Positions 16,600-26,248 of a stretch of DNA of 64,000 nucleotides are shown here, piece by piece (positions within the stretch are counted from its first letter, which is position 1; every line of letters begins with the position of its first letter). Location of the stretch: assembly GCA_045807765.1 (NCBI GenBank), contig JBJMGU010000120.1, forward strand, positions 1 to 64,000, given 5' to 3'. Under the pieces are notes generated by a model. It had not been told where the DNA came from. It saw nothing but the letters and a program-made list of their open reading frames with translations, and searched no databases. This DNA comes from DATENM01 sp045807765 (GTDB taxonomy: Bacteria > Acidobacteriota > Blastocatellia > UBA7656). A program made the translations under genes and the position numbers.

Positions 16600-19500
16600 G
16601 TGTTGCGCAAGATAGCCGTCTGTCTATTGATTCTTTCATTCGCGTTCTCTGTTCAAGCTCAACCACCGCAGGCGAAGCCTGACGCGCCGAAAGACGCGGC
16701 AAAGAAGCCCGAAGCCTGGGACGTCGAAGGCGACCACGGCCCCTCGACGCTCGTCGAATTCGACACCGACGAAGGCACCTGGATGAGTTGCGACGTGTCG
16801 CCCGATGGCCAGTGGATCGTCTTCGACCTGCTGGGCGACATCTACAAAATGCCGATTGCCGGCGGCAAGGCCGAGCTGCTCGCGGGTGGCCAGTCGTGGG
16901 AAGCGCAGCCGCGCTTCAGCCCCGATGGTCGCCTCATCGCCTTCACCTCGGACCGCGACGGCGGCGACAACATCTGGGTGATGGACAGCGACGGCAAGAA
17001 CCGCCGGCAGGTAACGAAAGAGACTTACCGGCTGGTCAACTCGCCTGCATGGACGCCCGACGGTCAGTACCTCGTCGTGCGCAAGCACTTCGTCGATCAG
17101 CGTTCGTTGGGCGCGGGCGAAATCTGGATGTATCACGTCACCGGCGGCAATGGGGTTCAGCTCACAGAAAAGCCGAACTGGACGGCGAACGGCGGCGAGC
17201 CGGCGGTTGACCCCAAAGGCCGCTTCGTCTACTTCGTACAGAGCACGGCCTTCGATTACAACAAGAACGTCTATGATTCGATCTACTGGATCGAGCGTTA
17301 CGACACGACCAACGGGCGACGCGCGGTCTTCGTGCGCGGCTCGGGCGGCGCGATCCGCCCGCAGGTTTCGCCCGATGGCCGCTATCTCTCGTTCATCCGC
17401 CGCGACGGCTTGAAGACCGCACTCTACCTGCGCGAGATCAGTAGCGGGCGCGAGTGGCCCGTCTACGACAACCTGACGCGCGACCAGCAGGAGACCTGGG
17501 CGGTCTTCGGCACTTACCCCGCTTACAATTGGACGCCCGACGGTCAGAGCATCATTATCACCGCGCAAGGCAAGTTCGTGCGCGTTGACGTGAACCGCAA
17601 GCAGGCGACGCCGATTCCCTTCACGGCGCACGTCGCGCAGAAAGTTACAGAGGCCGTGCGCTTCGCACAACCAGTCGCGCCCGACCGCGATAACGCCAAG
17701 CTGCTGCGCTGGGCGAAAAAGAATAACGACCGGATCATCTACAGCGCGCTCGGCAAGCTCTACGTCAAGGAAGGCGATGCCGCGCCGCGCCGCTTGCTTA
17801 ACACGGCGGCTCTCGAATATGCGCCGAGTTTCAGCGCCGACGGCAGTAAGATCACCTACGTTACCTGGACGGACGCCGACAAGGGCGCGGTCTGGGTGGC
17901 GAACGCCGACGGCTCGAACGCCCGCAAGATCACGACCGTCGGAGATCAGTACGCGAATCCGGTTTTCTCGCCCGACGGCGCGAAGGTCGCGTACCTGAAA
18001 GGTCGCGGCAGCGTTTACCACGAGGAAGACCTGGCGAGCGAATCCACCTTCGAGATTCATTACTGGGACGGCAGCGAGCACCATTACGTCATTGACGTCT
18101 TCAGCCGCGGCTCGAACGCGCGCATGCCCATCCTGAGCTTTGACCCGACCGGCGAGCGCATTCATTTCATGGAGTCGAAGCCTGTGCCCACGGGCGGCGC
18201 GACCACTTATCTGAGCAGCGTCAAGCTCACGGGCGACGATTACAAACAGCACATCGAATCGAAGTACGCGGCGGAGCTCATCCCGTCGCCGGATGGCCGC
18301 TGGGTGGCGTTCAAGGAACTGCACAAGCTCTACGTCGCGCCGCTGCCGCAGACCGGCAAGCTACTGAAGCTGTCGGCGACCGAAACCGTCGTGCCGGTAA
18401 AGACGCTATCGAATGCTTCGGGCGATTGGCTCGCGTGGTCGCGCGACAGCCGCAGCGTGCAGTGGACGGCGGGCGAGAACTTCTTCGAGCAATCGCTTGA
18501 AAACGTCACGCGCCCGCTGGCCAAAGATGAGAAAGCGCCGGAGCCGCGCGCCGTGAAGATCGGCTTCGAGTTCGAGACGGCGCGCCCGCACGGTTTGGTG
18601 GCGCTGACGAACGCCCGCCTCATCACGATGAAAGGCGACGAGGTCATCGAGCGCGGCACCATCCTCATCGAAGACAACCGCATCAAGGCCATCGGCGCGA
18701 ACGTCAACCTTCCGGCCAATGCGCGGCGCATTGACATGGCCGGCAAGACCATTCTGCCCGGCCTGGTAGACGTACACGCGCACATGGGCTACAACACGCT
18801 CGACATCATGCCCGAACGCCAGTGGCCGTATTACGCCAACCTCGCCTATGGCGTGACGACGACGCACGACCCGTCGGCCTCGACGCAACTGGTCTTCGCG
18901 CAGTCCGAGATGGTCAAAGCGGGCGCGATGGTCGGGCCGCGCGTCTTCTCTACGGGGTATATCCTCTACGGCGCGGAGAACGTCGAGAAGACGGTCATTA
19001 ACGGCTACGACGACGCCAAAGCGAGTCTCGAACGCATGAAGGCGGTCGGCGCATTCAGCGTGAAAAGCTACAACCAGCCGCGCCGCAACCAGCGGCAGCA
19101 GATCATCAAGGCGGCGCGCGACCTCCAGATGATGGTGGTGCCCGAAGGCGGCTCGACTTACTTTTACAATATGACCGAGATACTCGATGGCCACACCGGC
19201 ATCGAGCATGCCTTGCCGGTCGCGCCGCTCTACAAAGACGCGATCCAGCTTTTCGCCAAGAGTAAGACGGGCTACACGCCGACTTTGATCGTCGGCTACG
19301 GCGGCATCTGGGGCGAGAACTACTGGTATCAGCACTCGAACGTCTGGGAGAACGAGCACCTGATGCGCTTTACGCCGCGCGCTGTCATTGACGAGCGCGC
19401 CCGCCGCCGTCTGATGGTGCCCGAAGACGACTTTTACCACTTCGAGCTGGCGAAGTCTGCCAAAGACGTGCTGCGCGCCGGCGGCCATGTGCAACTCGGC

Positions 19501-19818
19501 GCCCACGGCCAGCTTCAAGGATTGGGGGCGCACTGGGAGTTGTGGATGTTGCAGCAGGGCGGCATGACGCCGATGGAGGCGATCCGCTGCGGCACCCTCT
19601 ACGGCGCGCAGTACCTCGGCCTTGATAAAGAGACCGGCTCGCTCGAAGCCGGCAAGCTCGCCGACCTGATGGTGACGGATAAGAACCCGCTCGACAATAT
19701 CCGCAACAGCGAAACGATCCGCTTCGTGATGATCAACGGCGTGCTCTACGACACAGGCAACATGGACGAGGTCTATCCCGAAGCCAGGCCGCGCGCCAGA
19801 TTCTTCTGGGAGCGTTAA
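16600..19818 (+). CDS. secreted TolB-like propeller/amidohydrolase fusion
   Basis: 1072 residues with a signal peptide (LRKIAVCLLILSFAFSVQAQ). Residues ~55-640 form WD40-like/TolB beta-propeller repeats (SPDGRLIAFTSDRDGGDNIWVMD and similar). From ~660 on is an amidohydrolase: LTNARLITMKGDEVIERGTILIEDNRIKAIG, metal-binding GLVDVHAHMG, HGIEHALPV-type third ligand region, and the closing GSLEAGKLADLMVTDKNPLDNI. The start is GTG with GAGG upstream. Such fusions are probably periplasmic imidodipeptidase- or prolidase-like hydrolases; the substrate is not predictable here. Confidence 0.8.
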   Translation: MLRKIAVCLLILSFAFSVQAQPPQAKPDAPKDAAKKPEAWDVEGDHGPSTLVEFDTDEGTWMSCDVSPDGQWIVFDLLGDIYKMPIAGGKAELLAGGQSWEAQPRFSPDGRLIAFTSDRDGGDNIWVMDSDGKNRRQVTKETYRLVNSPAWTPDGQYLVVRKHFVDQRSLGAGEIWMYHVTGGNGVQLTEKPNWTANGGEPAVDPKGRFVYFVQSTAFDYNKNVYDSIYWIERYDTTNGRRAVFVRGSGGAIRPQVSPDGRYLSFIRRDGLKTALYLREISSGREWPVYDNLTRDQQETWAVFGTYPAYNWTPDGQSIIITAQGKFVRVDVNRKQATPIPFTAHVAQKVTEAVRFAQPVAPDRDNAKLLRWAKKNNDRIIYSALGKLYVKEGDAAPRRLLNTAALEYAPSFSADGSKITYVTWTDADKGAVWVANADGSNARKITTVGDQYANPVFSPDGAKVAYLKGRGSVYHEEDLASESTFEIHYWDGSEHHYVIDVFSRGSNARMPILSFDPTGERIHFMESKPVPTGGATTYLSSVKLTGDDYKQHIESKYAAELIPSPDGRWVAFKELHKLYVAPLPQTGKLLKLSATETVVPVKTLSNASGDWLAWSRDSRSVQWTAGENFFEQSLENVTRPLAKDEKAPEPRAVKIGFEFETARPHGLVALTNARLITMKGDEVIERGTILIEDNRIKAIGANVNLPANARRIDMAGKTILPGLVDVHAHMGYNTLDIMPERQWPYYANLAYGVTTTHDPSASTQLVFAQSEMVKAGAMVGPRVFSTGYILYGAENVEKTVINGYDDAKASLERMKAVGAFSVKSYNQPRRNQRQQIIKAARDLQMMVVPEGGSTYFYNMTEILDGHTGIEHALPVAPLYKDAIQLFAKSKTGYTPTLIVGYGGIWGENYWYQHSNVWENEHLMRFTPRAVIDERARRRLMVPEDDFYHFELAKSAKDVLRAGGHVQLGAHGQLQGLGAHWELWMLQQGGMTPMEAIRCGTLYGAQYLGLDKETGSLEAGKLADLMVTDKNPLDNIRNSETIRFVMINGVLYDTGNMDEVYPEARPRARFFWER

Positions 19819-19959
19819 GCAGCGGGACCATTCTTCACGGCAAAGGCGGGCACTTGGGGTTTCCCCTAATGGGATGGCGCGGCGCGCAAATTCCTATTGC
19901 ATAAAGCCTAAACGCTATGTCAGCATTATCCAGGCTCTCTCAGGTCTGGAGGTTTGACG

Positions 19960-20358
19960 ATGGAGACCGAGTCGGCTACGGTGCTTCTGATCGAAGATCA
20001 TGAAGACACGCGTAAGATGCTTTCACTGCTGTTCGACGAATGGGGCTATCGGGCGACAATCGCGCCGACTGCCACCGAAGGTTTGAAACATCTGCTCGAA
20101 CAACGCTTCGACCTGATTATTCTCGACAACTGGCTTCCCGACCTCGACGGCGTCGAGCTTTGCCGTCAGGTGCGCGCCGATGACCGGCAGACGCCTGTCA
20201 TCTTTTACTCGGCCTCCGGCATGGGCAGCGAAGACCGCGAGGCGATGGATGTGGGCGCCAACGCCTTCGTCTCGAAGAGCGGCAGCCTCGGCGAGCTGCG
20301 CGAGACCATGACCGCACAGCTAAAGAAGATCAACGGCAAAGCCTTCAAACACGCTTGA
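19960..20358 (+). CDS. single-domain response regulator (CheY-like)
   Basis: 132 residues consisting only of a receiver domain: acidic pair E12-D13, phosphoacceptor D56 in LIILDNWLPD, the Ser at 84 in YSAS, and K106 in FVSKSG. ATG 19960 follows GGAGG by eight bases; a TTG upstream is less likely. It has no output domain, so it acts by protein contact or as a phosphate relay. No histidine kinase gene is nearby. Confidence 0.85.
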   Translation: METESATVLLIEDHEDTRKMLSLLFDEWGYRATIAPTATEGLKHLLEQRFDLIILDNWLPDLDGVELCRQVRADDRQTPVIFYSASGMGSEDREAMDVGANAFVSKSGSLGELRETMTAQLKKINGKAFKHA

Positions 20359-20484
20359 GCCTTTACGGCGAACACGCGATCTGAAAAGAAAAAAGTAACC
20401 GGCGGCATTGCCCGCCAGTACATGAAGCTTCCAAGCCTTGCACGCACGATTGCACGAATACCGCATCTACTTAGGAGGACAGCT

Positions 20485-22185
20485 ATGCAAAAACATCGAT
20501 TCATGACGCTGCTGCTTGTCATCAGCTTGCTGACAACCGGCACGGCGGCGCTCGCCCAGCCGCCGCAAGAAAAGTTTGACGAAGCGGCGATCAATAAGAT
20601 CAGGGAAGAAGGGTTAAAGCACTCGCAGGTGATGGACACGATCAGCTATATCACCGACGTGACGGGTGCGCGCCTGACCGGCTCGCCCAACCTCCGCGCC
20701 GCGCAGGAGTGGGCAAAGAATAAGCTCGCCTCGTGGGGACTGGCGAACGCTCACCTCGAAGCCTGGGGGCCGTTCGGGCGCGGCTGGTCGCTGGAAGGCT
20801 TTGCCGCTAATCAGGTGAAGCCGTATTACGCGCCGCTGATCGCTTACCCGAAAGCCTGGTCGCCTTCGACCAACGGCGCGGTGCGCGGCGAAGTCGTCTA
20901 TCTGAACGCCGCGAGCGCCGACGATCTTGAAAAGTACAAGGGCAAGCTGAAAGGCGCCATCGTCCTGATCGATAAGCCGCGCGAAGTCAAAGCGCACTTC
21001 GAGCCCGAAGGCCACCGCCTGAGCGACAGCGACCTGTGGAAGCTCGCTAACGCCGAGCCGCAGGGCAGCGGCGGGCCGGGCCGTCGTTTCGAGCTCACCC
21101 CCGAACAGCGCACTGCAATGGAGATGAGCAATAAGAAATGGCAGCTCGTCGCCGCCGAAGGCGCCGCCGTCGTGCTGGAGCCAGGACGCGGCGATGGCGG
21201 CAACATGATCGTCAGCGCTGTGAACATTCCCGCGCCGGTTGATACGCCATTTGACCGCCGCCCGCGCGCCTGGGCCAAAGACGTCACAGGCGTCGTGCCG
21301 CAGGCCGTCGTCGCCGCCGAGCATTACAACCGGCTGGTGCGCATGATCGAGCGCGGCGCGCGGCCCGAGCTTGAGATCAACATCAACACGCGCTTTCTCG
21401 ATCAAGACTTGATGAGCCACAACGTCGTCGCCGAAATCCCCGGCACCGATCTGAAAGACGAAGTGGTCATGCTGGGCGCGCACTTCGATTCGTGGCATTC
21501 GGGCACTGGCGCGACCGACAACGCTGCCGGCTCGGCGGTCATGATGGAAGCCGTGCGCATCCTGCAAACCCTCGGCCTGAAGCCGCGCCGCACGATTCGC
21601 ATTGCGCTGTGGAGCGGCGAAGAGGAAGGGCTGTTAGGCTCGCGCGCTTACGCCGGCGAACATTTTGCCAAGCGCGTCGACACCAATCCGCAACCGGGCA
21701 GCAATGCCACGCCGCAGTACGAGTTCAAACCGGAGTGGGACAAGGTCGCGGGCTACTTCAACATTGACAACGGCACGGGCAAGATTCGCGGCATCTACCT
21801 GCAAGGCAACGAAGCGGTGCGCCCGATCTTCCGCGCATGGTTTGCGCCATTCAAAGACCTGGTCGGCACAACCAAAGAGAACAGCATCGCGACGCTGTCA
21901 ATCGCCAACACCGGCGGCACAGACCACCTGTCGTTTGACGCGGTCGGATTGCCAGGCTTCCAGTTCATCCAGGATACGATTGAATACGACTCGCGCACGC
22001 ACCACTACAACATGGACGTGTACGACCGCATTCAAGAAGACGACATGAAACAGATGGCGACAATCGTCGCCGCCTTCGTTTACAACACGGCAATGCGCGA
22101 CCAGAAGCTGCCGCGCAAGGCGATGCCGGGCCAGCCCAACGCCCGCGCCGGACAGAAAAACAGGGGGCTAGGGACTAGGGGCTAG
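20485..22185 (+). CDS. secreted M28-family aminopeptidase
   Basis: 566 residues from ATG 20485, which has a perfect AGGAGG seven bases upstream. Signal peptide MQKHRFMTLLLVISLLTTGTAALA. A protease-associated insert covers ~130-300. The M28 zinc site is visible: H and D in GAHFDSWHSGTGATDNAAGS, the EE pair in WSGEEEGLLGSRAY, and a later His in TGGTDHLSFD. These di-zinc exopeptidases trim N-terminal residues outside the cytoplasm. The last residues (NRGLGTRG) are encoded by a repeat arm that also supplies the stop codon. Confidence 0.85.
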   Translation: MQKHRFMTLLLVISLLTTGTAALAQPPQEKFDEAAINKIREEGLKHSQVMDTISYITDVTGARLTGSPNLRAAQEWAKNKLASWGLANAHLEAWGPFGRGWSLEGFAANQVKPYYAPLIAYPKAWSPSTNGAVRGEVVYLNAASADDLEKYKGKLKGAIVLIDKPREVKAHFEPEGHRLSDSDLWKLANAEPQGSGGPGRRFELTPEQRTAMEMSNKKWQLVAAEGAAVVLEPGRGDGGNMIVSAVNIPAPVDTPFDRRPRAWAKDVTGVVPQAVVAAEHYNRLVRMIERGARPELEININTRFLDQDLMSHNVVAEIPGTDLKDEVVMLGAHFDSWHSGTGATDNAAGSAVMMEAVRILQTLGLKPRRTIRIALWSGEEEGLLGSRAYAGEHFAKRVDTNPQPGSNATPQYEFKPEWDKVAGYFNIDNGTGKIRGIYLQGNEAVRPIFRAWFAPFKDLVGTTKENSIATLSIANTGGTDHLSFDAVGLPGFQFIQDTIEYDSRTHHYNMDVYDRIQEDDMKQMATIVAAFVYNTAMRDQKLPRKAMPGQPNARAGQKNRGLGTRG

Positions 22186-22262
22186 GGAAGAGAGTAAGGC
22201 TCATGCAATACAGCATGCCATTTCTCTAGTCCCTAGCCCCTAGTCCCTAACCCCTAGCCCCT
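22162..22262. repeat. inverted word-repeat (CTAGGGACTAGGGG family)
   Basis: The left arm 22162-22193 carries GGGGCTAGGGACTAGGGG words; the right arm about 22223-22262 is the inverted form (CCCTAGCCCCTAGTCCC). The intervening 30 nt contain a small GCATG palindrome. It fills the gap between two convergent genes and provides the TAG stop of both the M28 peptidase (22183-22185) and the aldehyde dehydrogenase (22261-22263, minus strand). Confidence 0.75.
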
Positions 22263-23664
22263 ATTCCGTCTTGCTGCGATTGCGTCCCGCCGCTTCGTTC
22301 TCTTTGATCCACACGGTCTTGATGTTGACGAATTCGCGGATGCCGAAGACGCTCAACTCGCGCCCGTAGCCGCTACGTTTGACGCCGCCAAATGGCAGGC
22401 GCGGGTCGCTCGCCACCATGCCGTTGATGAAGACACATCCTGCCTCCATCTCTTCGATAAACCGCTGCCGCTCGGCTTCATCATTCGTCCAGGCACTGCT
22501 GCCGAGGCCGAACTCTGTGGTGTTGGCCAGGCGAATCGCTTCGTCAATGTCGCGGGCTTGAAACAATGAAGCCACCGGGCCGAAGAGTTCTTCGTAATAA
22601 GCCGGCGCGTCTTCAGGGATATCCGCCAGCGCCGTCGGCGCGTAAAAGTTGCCGAGGCGATCCAGCCGCTTGCCGCCGGTCAAAATCCGTGCGCCGGCTT
22701 CGACCGATTTGCGCACCTGCGCGTTAAGGTCTTCGAGAATGTCAGCCGTCGCCAGCGGCCCGATGTCGGTCGCTTCATCAAGCGGGTCGCCGATTATGAG
22801 CGATTCCATTTCGCGGACGAAGCGCTGCTCGAATTCATCAGCAATCCGTTCGTGAACGATGAAACGTTTCGCAGCGATGCAGGACTGGCCGTTGTTGATG
22901 GTGCGCGCCTTGACGGCGGTGGTCGCGGCTTCGTCAAGGTCGGCGCTCGGCATGACGATAAACGGGTCGCTGCCGCCTAGCTCAAGCACCGTCTTCTTGA
23001 TGCGCTTGCCGGCACGTTCGGCGACGCGGCTGCCCGCAGGCTCGCTGCCGGTCAACGTCGCCGCCACGACTCGCGGGTCATCGAGCAGCCGCGCCACCTG
23101 ATCCGCGCCGATGAGCAAGGTTTGAAATGTGCCTTCGACGAAACCGGCGCGGCGAAAAATCTCTTCAATGGCCAGCGCGCATTGCGGCACGTTCGAAGCG
23201 TGCTTGAGCAATCCGACATTGCCGGCCATCAAGGCCGGCGCGGCAAAGCGAAAGACCTGCCAGAAGGGAAAATTCCACGGCATCACGGCCAGCACCGGCC
23301 CAAGCGGCTGGTAATGAATATAACTTTTGCTCGCGTTGGTCGCGACCATTTCATCGGCAAGAAACGCCTCGGCGTTTTCGGCGTAGTAGCGACAGACCCA
23401 GGCGCATTTTTCGGTCTCAGAGATGGCCGCCTTAATAGGTTTGCCCATCTCGATGGTCATCACGCGCGCGAAGCGGCCTTTGTCCGATTCAAGCACCTCG
23501 GCGGCGCGCATCATCTTCTCGCGGCGTTCTTGAAACGGCGTGCGCCGGTGGGCGCGGAAGGTGTCGGCGGCGAGTTGCAGCTTGCGCTCGATATCTGCGT
23601 CAGTCAGTGACTCGAAGGACTTCAAGGTTTCGCCGGTCGCGGGATTGATCGTTGCGATTGCCAT
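22261..23664 (-). CDS. NAD(P)-dependent aldehyde dehydrogenase (succinate-semialdehyde type)
   Basis: 467 residues from ATG 23664 with GAGG nine bases upstream; 15 further residues are in frame. Catalytic Glu in LELGGSDPFIV and catalytic Cys in NNGQSCIAAKRF are present, and the N-terminus MAIATINPATGETLKSF is typical of the GabD/YneI-like group. These enzymes oxidise succinate semialdehyde or related short aldehydes to the acid in the cytosol. No aminotransferase is adjacent, so the physiological aldehyde is open. Confidence 0.85.
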   Translation of the reverse strand: MAIATINPATGETLKSFESLTDADIERKLQLAADTFRAHRRTPFQERREKMMRAAEVLESDKGRFARVMTIEMGKPIKAAISETEKCAWVCRYYAENAEAFLADEMVATNASKSYIHYQPLGPVLAVMPWNFPFWQVFRFAAPALMAGNVGLLKHASNVPQCALAIEEIFRRAGFVEGTFQTLLIGADQVARLLDDPRVVAATLTGSEPAGSRVAERAGKRIKKTVLELGGSDPFIVMPSADLDEAATTAVKARTINNGQSCIAAKRFIVHERIADEFEQRFVREMESLIIGDPLDEATDIGPLATADILEDLNAQVRKSVEAGARILTGGKRLDRLGNFYAPTALADIPEDAPAYYEELFGPVASLFQARDIDEAIRLANTTEFGLGSSAWTNDEAERQRFIEEMEAGCVFINGMVASDPRLPFGGVKRSGYGRELSVFGIREFVNIKTVWIKENEAAGRNRSKTE

Positions 23665-23812
23665 GAGAATTAACCTCGTAGGAATGGGGTAGAGCAAGCA
23701 GCGACTCACAGCAAAAGCCTAGCACATTCGTCAGTCGTCAAGCATTGTGGCTTGGTGGCGGTTTTATTGATTTGCTACGATGGCGCTAGATTTTCCGACA
23801 AAGGATCAAGCA

Positions 23813-24661
23813 ATGGCGAAAGCGATTGACATGCATGTGCATCTGCCGACGGCGAGCTTTCTCGATGGCGCGATCAAACCGTTTCGCGCCGCCGCCGAGA
23901 CCTTCTTTCGCACGGCGGTGCCGGTGCGCCAGATGGACGAGGTCGCCCGTCTCTACGAAGAACTCGATATCATCGGCGTGCTCCTGGCCTGGGACGCCGA
24001 GACCGCTACGGGTATGCCGCCGCTGACGAATGACGAAGTCGCCGAGGTCGTTAAAGCCTATCCGGGCCGCTTCATCGGCTTCGCCTGCGTTGATCCGTGG
24101 AAAGGCGAGCGGGCGATTGACGAGATGGAACGCGCGATCACCGAGCTAGGGATGAGCGGCGCGAAGTTTCATCCCGGCGTGCAGGCGTTCTATCCGAACG
24201 ACGCGCGCTTTTATCCGCTCTACAAAAAGATCACCCAGTTGAAAATCCCTGCGCTCTTTCACACAGGCACAAACGCTCTGGGCGCGGGCACCCCCGGCGG
24301 CCTCGGCGTGCGCATGGATTACACGCGTCCGATCTATCTCGATCACGTTGCCGTGGATTTTCCCGAGCTGACGATCATCGGCGCGCACCCGGCATGGCCG
24401 TGGCACGAAGAGATGCTGGCGATCATCGCTCACAAAGCGAACGTCTTCATGGATCTATCGGGCTGGTCGCCGAAATACATTCCGAAAGCGATCATGGACG
24501 AAGCGCGCACGCGCTTGCAGGATCGCATCCTCTTCGGCAGCGATTACCCGTTCATCACGCCGTCGCGCTGGCTTGCGGATTTTGATTCGTTGGAAGGATT
24601 CAAGCCGGAAGTGCGGCAGAAGATTTTATACGACAACGCCGCACGCCTTTTGAAGCTGTAG
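23813..24661 (+). CDS. amidohydrolase-2 family metal-dependent hydrolase
   Basis: 282 residues from ATG 23813; an upstream ATG at 23780 is also in frame. The N-terminal AIDMHVHLP is the first metal pair, HTGTNALG and IGAHPAWPWHEEM supply the later histidines, and FGSDYPF the aspartate. The fold is the TIM-barrel ACMSD/gamma-resorcylate decarboxylase group, which decarboxylates or hydrates carboxylated aromatics and their ring-cleavage products. It stands alone between a divergent dehydrogenase and a convergent gene. Confidence 0.75.
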   Translation: MAKAIDMHVHLPTASFLDGAIKPFRAAAETFFRTAVPVRQMDEVARLYEELDIIGVLLAWDAETATGMPPLTNDEVAEVVKAYPGRFIGFACVDPWKGERAIDEMERAITELGMSGAKFHPGVQAFYPNDARFYPLYKKITQLKIPALFHTGTNALGAGTPGGLGVRMDYTRPIYLDHVAVDFPELTIIGAHPAWPWHEEMLAIIAHKANVFMDLSGWSPKYIPKAIMDEARTRLQDRILFGSDYPFITPSRWLADFDSLEGFKPEVRQKILYDNAARLLKL

Positions 24662-24669
24662 CGTCTCCA

Positions 24670-24710
24670 CGAATGAGCGCGAATTTCATTCCCCCATCCG
24701 CGCTCATTCG
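24670..24710. terminator. bidirectional hairpin between convergent genes
   Basis: Perfect 12-bp inverted repeat CGAATGAGCGCG / CGCGCTCATTCG with a 17-nt loop, lying nine bases after one stop codon and before the stop of the convergent gene. Confidence 0.6.
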
Positions 24711-24732
24711 CAGAGAGTAAGAAACTTTACAA

Positions 24733-25215
24733 TCAATGGTTGAACAGCCACTCCTCGAAGATGCGTGACTCTTCCTTCTTGCCGCTGAAGCGGGCGCGGT
24801 TGCGACCCGTCAGCGCCAGGACCTCGGCGTGGTGCTGGCCGGCGCGGTCACCGATGCGCTCAAAATACTTGTAGAGCCGCGCAATCTGCTCGACCGATTC
24901 CTGCGCCGCTTCGACCGTCTTAAAGCTCAGGACGTTGCGAAAGAAACGGCTGTAGGTGTTCTGGTCGCGCGCCGTCGTCGTGTACAGGTCGAAGTAGCCT
25001 TGAATCAATCCGGCGCTCTGCAAAACGCCGGCGACGTAGCTCGGACGCGTGCCGACCTGGCGGGCGATTTCGCCGATGTCTGCGGTGCCCGCGCGGTGCA
25101 ATTCGAGAATGCGGTTCTTCTTTGAGTCCTTGCGCGTCGCGCGCTTCGGCTGCCGATCTTCGACCGGCGGCACAAACGGCAGCGGCGCGGTTTCGTTAAA
25201 CAATATTTCCTGCAT
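24733..25215 (-). CDS. HTH-containing protein of unknown function, distal gene of Rad52-like operon
   Basis: 160 residues starting at ATG with AGGAGG upstream. Residues ~30-65 (KKNRILELHRAGTADIGEIARQVGTRPSYVAGVLQSAGLI) form a resolvase/sigma-like helix-turn-helix. The rest is helical with many charged residues and ends in EEWLFNH. I do not recognise the family. It lies 46 nt downstream of the SWIM-Rad52 gene in the same direction, so a role with DNA recombination or its control is the likely context. Confidence 0.6.
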   Translation of the reverse strand: MQEILFNETAPLPFVPPVEDRQPKRATRKDSKKNRILELHRAGTADIGEIARQVGTRPSYVAGVLQSAGLIQGYFDLYTTTARDQNTYSRFFRNVLSFKTVEAAQESVEQIARLYKYFERIGDRAGQHHAEVLALTGRNRARFSGKKEESRIFEEWLFNH

Positions 25216-25261
25216 GGTTAATCCTCCTACGGCTCACAGGAAAGCGATAGCGACATCACCT

Positions 25262-26248
25262 TCAGCCGGCGTGGCGGATCTCCACCTCGTCAGGCGTCTT
25301 CGATTTCAGATAATCGATGAAGGTGCTGGCCGCCTTGCGCGACAACTCTTCGGGACGGCACTTCAACTGTTCAAGGCACTGCGCCTCGGCGTTGATGCCG
25401 TGCGCGTTGGCAATCGCGCGAATCGCTACGAGTTGCTTGGGCGTCACCAGATCGGCCATAGTCTTCGCCACCGGGTCGCGCGGGAATTGCGACTGCGCCA
25501 GCGCGGCGTTCGGCTTCTTCTGCGATGCCGCCTCTTCTTCCTTGCGATAGAGCTCGCGGGCGATGCCGAATTTGACCGCGGCGCGCTTCAACGCATCATG
25601 CTCGGCCTTCTTGATTCCCTTCTCGTCATAAGCCGAGCCGGTGCCGACGCCCTGGCGGGTGACGCCTTGAATGGTGATCGAAGCCGTCACCGCGACGAAA
25701 TCGCCGATCTGCTTGATCGAAATCACCTCGTGCGACCAGTCGGGGCAGATGCGGTCGAGCAAGTCTGCGACGACATGCCACTCGACGTAATCCACTTCAT
25801 GCTCGCGGCCCGCGCGGTCCGTCCAGCCGACGCGCTGGCGAATCAATTCCGGCGACAGGGCATGTGACAGCTCTTTCAAGGTTTCGGCAAACGGCATCGC
25901 GATCACCTGTCCGCCATCGCCGTTGCGGTGATCCGCGTCACTGACTTCAATTTCAGGCTGCGACTCGGCAGTCACTTCGCCGGTGAATTCGTCCGGCGGC
26001 TCAAGGTGAAACTTCACCGCCAGAATATGCTCACAACGGTAGCGCGGCTCCGTTTCGACGCGCCCTTCATAATCGGCGCAGGAACAGCGCACGCGGCCCT
26101 CTTCGTCGCGCCAGACGCGGAACGTCTCTTTGTGGATGCCGGGGCTGGTGACGTTAAAGCCTTCGTAGTCGCGCTCGACCATGCCCATTGCGGCAATCGT
26201 CTTGGCGCGATTCATTGCCAGATTGGTTTGCTCAACTGCTGCGCTCAT
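25262..26248 (-). CDS. SWIM zinc finger-Rad52/DdrA-like single-strand annealing protein
   Basis: 328 residues. The N-terminus has a SWIM finger: C55-x-C57, then C72-x-H74 in RCEHILAV. After a linker, residues ~115-250 match the Rad52/Rad22 annealing fold: ELSHALSPELIRQRVGW, VDYVEWHVVADLLDRICPDWSHEVI, GVTRQGVGTGSAYDEKGIKKAEHDALKRAAVKFGIARELY. Such proteins (phage annealases, Deinococcus DdrA) bind single-stranded ends and promote annealing. The C-terminal ~80 residues contain LVTPKQLVAIRAIANAHGINAEAQC, seen at the end of phage-type Rad52 proteins. Its start overlaps the upstream stop by four bases, indicating translational coupling. Confidence 0.8.
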   Translation of the reverse strand: MSAAVEQTNLAMNRAKTIAAMGMVERDYEGFNVTSPGIHKETFRVWRDEEGRVRCSCADYEGRVETEPRYRCEHILAVKFHLEPPDEFTGEVTAESQPEIEVSDADHRNGDGGQVIAMPFAETLKELSHALSPELIRQRVGWTDRAGREHEVDYVEWHVVADLLDRICPDWSHEVISIKQIGDFVAVTASITIQGVTRQGVGTGSAYDEKGIKKAEHDALKRAAVKFGIARELYRKEEEAASQKKPNAALAQSQFPRDPVAKTMADLVTPKQLVAIRAIANAHGINAEAQCLEQLKCRPEELSRKAASTFIDYLKSKTPDEVEIRHAG

